Translations under genes and position numbers: made by a program
Notes under the pieces: model-generated
What the model was told of the DNA's origin: nothing
The model's input: the letters and a program-made list of their open reading frames with translations, nothing else
The model's database searches: none
DNA from: Gemmatimonadota bacterium
GTDB taxonomy: Bacteria; ARS69
Reading direction: 5' to 3'
Length of the DNA stretch: 16,959 nucleotides
NCBI GenBank assembly: GCA_020431545.1
Contig: JAGQIB010000024.1
Span: 1-16,959 of the forward strand
Part shown: positions 14,891-16,959 of the stretch, one piece after another
Position numbering within the stretch: position 1 is the stretch's first letter
How the letters are laid out: every line of letters begins with the position of its first letter

Positions 14891-14969
14891 CGCCATCTCC
14901 GAGTGACGATTCTACCACCTCGGGGTGCTTCGGCCGACGGTCCTGTCCGCGGAAACGGCGGCCTGTGTC

Positions 14970-16220
14970 CTACGACGGCGACGCCAGCCGCATGAGCTGC
15001 CCGCACACCCACGCGCCGTAGGTCCCGAGCGCGTACCCCAGCACCGCGAGCAGCACGCCGACCGGCGCGAGCGAAGGATGGAACGCCGAAGCGACCACCG
15101 GCGCCGACGCCGCCCCGCCCACGTTCGCCTGGCTGCCGACCGCGAGGTAGAACGTCGGCGCGCGGATCAGGCGGCCCACCACGAGCAGCAGCGTGGAGTG
15201 GAACGCCATCCACACGAGCCCCACCGCGAACAGCATGGGGCGCTCGAACACCGCGCCGATGTCCATGTGCATGCCGATCGTCGCGACGAGCACGTACAGG
15301 AACGCGGACCCCATCCGCGACGCGCCGACCCCCTCCAGCTCGCGTGCTCGCGTGAACGAGAGCAGGAGTCCGAGCGTGGTCGCGATGACCACCAGCCAGA
15401 AGAACGAGCTCGTGAGGCTCAGGCGCTCGAGCGCCGGCGCGGTACGCTGGATCCAGGGGGCGAGCGCGTCCGCCCCGAAGTGGGCGAGTCCCGTCGCGCC
15501 GAATCCGACCGCGGCCACGATCATCACGTCGTTGAGCGTGGGGATCCGCGCGTGCTTCGCCTGGAATTCCTCGATCTTCGCGCGCAGCGCGTCGATCGCC
15601 GACGTGTCGGCGCCGAGCCGCGCGTCGATCGCCTTGCTCTCTCCCGCCATGAACAGCAGCACCGCCATCCAGACGTTCGCCACGAGCACGTCGACCGCCA
15701 CCATGGCGGAGAACAGGCCGTCGCTCACGCCGAACACTTCCTTCATCGCGGCCATGTTCGCGCCGCCCCCGATCCAGCTCCCCGCGATCGTGGCCAGCCC
15801 CCGCCAGACCTGGTCGGGCCCTACCCCGCCGACCGTTTCCGGGTGCACCACCGAGAACACGAGCACCGCCAGCGGCCCGCCGAGCACGATGCCGGTCGTC
15901 GCGGTGAGGAACATCACGAGCGCCTTGGGCCCGAGTCGGAGGATCGCCGGCAGATCGATGCTCAGCGTCAGCAGCACGAGCGTCGTCGGAAGCAGGTAGC
16001 GCGACGCCACGAAGTACAGGCGCGACGCCTCGCCGTCGATCAGCCCGAACGTGTTGTAGAGCGATGGGATGAAGTAGCAGAGCAGAAGCGCGGGGACGTA
16101 CTTGTAGAAGCGCCGGAACGCCGGGTGCTCGGAGCGCGACGTCCAGAACACCGCGCCCAGGGTGACCATGAGGAGCCCGAGTACGACCGCGTCGTTCGTG
16201 AGGACGGCGTGATTCTCCAA
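14970..16220 (-). CDS. DUF819 family integral membrane protein
   Basis: A 416-residue membrane protein of the DUF819 (YjcL-like) family, with about eleven hydrophobic helices. Recognisable parts are the N-terminal NDAVVLGLLMVTLGAVFW, a YVPALLLCYFIPSLYNT segment, the SWIGGGANMAAMKEVFGVSD motif with its Gly-rich loop (conserved in the family), a cytoplasmic insert (about 215-245, DARLGADTSAIDALRAKIEE) and the C-terminal GSQANVGGAASAPVVASAFH, which repeats the first Gly-rich motif and suggests an inverted-repeat transporter fold. The substrate is not known. I place the start at TTG 16220, preceded by GGAG 6 nt upstream; no ATG or GTG fits the end of the hydrophobic region. It is divergent from the gene at 16390. 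Confidence 0.9.
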   Translation of the reverse strand: MENHAVLTNDAVVLGLLMVTLGAVFWTSRSEHPAFRRFYKYVPALLLCYFIPSLYNTFGLIDGEASRLYFVASRYLLPTTLVLLTLSIDLPAILRLGPKALVMFLTATTGIVLGGPLAVLVFSVVHPETVGGVGPDQVWRGLATIAGSWIGGGANMAAMKEVFGVSDGLFSAMVAVDVLVANVWMAVLLFMAGESKAIDARLGADTSAIDALRAKIEEFQAKHARIPTLNDVMIVAAVGFGATGLAHFGADALAPWIQRTAPALERLSLTSSFFWLVVIATTLGLLLSFTRARELEGVGASRMGSAFLYVLVATIGMHMDIGAVFERPMLFAVGLVWMAFHSTLLLVVGRLIRAPTFYLAVGSQANVGGAASAPVVASAFHPSLAPVGVLLAVLGYALGTYGAWVCGQLMRLASPS

Positions 16221-16312
16221 GCGCGACTCCGGCGGGGTTGATGGGAGACGTTCGAGGCGTCTCACCCTAGCACGGGCCTCGCGGTGCGGACCACGCAACG
16301 GATCCGCCCCCC

Positions 16313-16341
16313 TTGCCGCCCCCGCGCGCCCCGGCCAGATT
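16313..16341 (+). promoter_or_regulatory. Candidate promoter for the cPGS-like gene
   Basis: TTGCCG (16313-16318), 17 nt, CAGATT (16336-16341), 48 nt upstream of the ATG. It differs from the candidate aconitase promoter at one of twelve hexamer positions. Confidence 0.4.
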
Positions 16342-16389
16342 GGGGCCGGGCAGGACTTCCACCGGACCCGGGTTTCCGGAGGGACTCCC

Positions 16390-16959
16390 ATGCCCGAACG
16401 CATCTTGATCCTGGGCGCCGCCGGTCGCGACTTCCACGACTTCAACGTGGTCTTCCGCAACGACCCGCGCTACGAAGTCGTCGCCTTCACGGCCACGCAG
16501 ATTCCGAACATCGAAGGACGCCTCTATCCGCCGGCGCTGTCCGGCCCGAACTACCCCCACGGGATTCCGATCGAGCCGGAGTCCGAGATGACCCGCCTCA
16601 TCAAGCACCACCGGGTCGACCGGGTCGTGTTCGCGTACAGCGACGTTCCGTATTCGCGCGTGATGCAGCTCGCGTCCGAGGCCCTCGCCGCCGGCGCCGA
16701 CTGGGAGCTGCTCGGTCCCGCGCGGACCCAGCTCGAGGCCAAGGTGCCCGTCGTGGCCGTGACGGCCGCGCGCACCGGTTGCGGCAAGAGCCAGACGAGC
16801 CGTCGTGTCGCTTCCGTCCTCACGCGCCTCGGCCATCGGGTCGCGGTGGTGCGGCATCCGATGCCGTACGGTGATCTCGCGCGTCAGGAAGTGCAGCGCT
16901 TCGCGACGTACGACGACCTGAAGTTCCACGAGGTCACGATCGAGGAGCGCGAGGAGTAC
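16390..16959 (+). CDS. Cyclic 2,3-diphosphoglycerate synthetase-like P-loop protein, 5' part
   Basis: An open frame of 190 codons that runs off the right edge; GGAGGG lies 6 nt before the ATG. The start PERILILGAAGRDFHDFNVVF is a Rossmann-like strand and loop, followed by VVAFTATQIPNIEGRLYPP and YPHGIPIEPE. The strand VDRVVFAYSDVPYSRVM leads to a P-loop, ARTGCGKSQTSR with Lys133 and Ser134, then VVRHPMPYGDL and QRFATYDDL, and EEREEY at the edge. This order is that of the family named after archaeal cyclic 2,3-diphosphoglycerate synthetase (ATP-dependent cyclisation of 2,3-bisphosphoglycerate, known from methanogens). Many bacteria carry homologs annotated as GTPase of unknown role. I infer ATP/GTP binding, but not the substrate. 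Confidence 0.9.
   Translation, partial: MPERILILGAAGRDFHDFNVVFRNDPRYEVVAFTATQIPNIEGRLYPPALSGPNYPHGIPIEPESEMTRLIKHHRVDRVVFAYSDVPYSRVMQLASEALAAGADWELLGPARTQLEAKVPVVAVTAARTGCGKSQTSRRVASVLTRLGHRVAVVRHPMPYGDLARQEVQRFATYDDLKFHEVTIEEREEY

Noticed and set aside
16329..16352. GC-rich near-inverted repeat GGCC...GGCC before the gene at 16390
   Set aside because: The halves are offset and the pairing is only six bases, common at this GC content.
1..16959. tRNA, rRNA, CRISPR arrays, insertion sequences
   Set aside because: No cloverleaf-like segment, regularly spaced repeats, transposase motifs or terminal inverted repeats were seen on either strand.

Overview
This is about 17 kb of very GC-rich bacterial DNA with a dense, mostly single-copy chromosomal layout. 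There are no insertion sequences, phage genes, CRISPR arrays or RNA genes that I can see. The gene types suggest an uncultured bacterium of the FCB-like radiation (for example Eisenbacteria/Krumholzibacteria-type lineages): a Ser/Thr kinase fused to TPR repeats, a secreted Asp-box propeller with a FlgD/Por-like C-terminal sorting domain, short lipoproteins, a mitochondrial-type aconitase and Skp/OmpH, which implies a Gram-negative envelope. The taxonomic placement is inference.

Left part (1-4.8 kb): the 3' part of a transmembrane Ser/Thr protein kinase with TPRs (+) meets, stop codon on stop codon, a MASE1-type membrane histidine kinase (-). Divergent from the kinase is the most interesting gene of the window (4219-4803, +). 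It is a lipoprotein whose frame is interrupted by one TGA within a thioredoxin-like U-G-Y-C motif. A hairpin with the geometry of a bacterial SECIS element follows the TGA. Read through as selenocysteine, the protein resembles the N-terminal domain of animal selenoprotein P. A gene caller would split it into two meaningless pieces.

Middle (4.8-7.6 kb): five closely spaced minus-strand genes, probably one or two transcripts: MOSC protein, DUF1330 protein, small P-loop kinase-like protein, an exported protein of unknown function and a GNAT acetyltransferase. At 7.86-10.15 kb (+) lies a complete aconitase with its own promoter and a strong terminator, which also serves the convergent secreted propeller protein (10256-11977, -). 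Upstream of that is Skp/OmpH (-), and divergent from Skp is a 457-residue lipoprotein with SdrD_B-like and DUF5666-like segments (+).

Right part (14.3-17 kb): a decayed nucleotidyltransferase gene with an internal deletion and frameshift, its small partner ORF, a DUF819 family membrane protein (all -), and the 5' part of a P-loop protein of the cyclic 2,3-diphosphoglycerate synthetase-like family (+), running off the window edge.

Regulatory signals recur: three hairpin terminators share a GGGCCGG...CCGGCCC stem, and several plus-strand genes are preceded by a TTGxxx-17 nt-xxGATT-like promoter. No SelA/SelB/SelC/SelD genes lie in the window, so the selenoprotein call rests on the local sequence and protein similarity.
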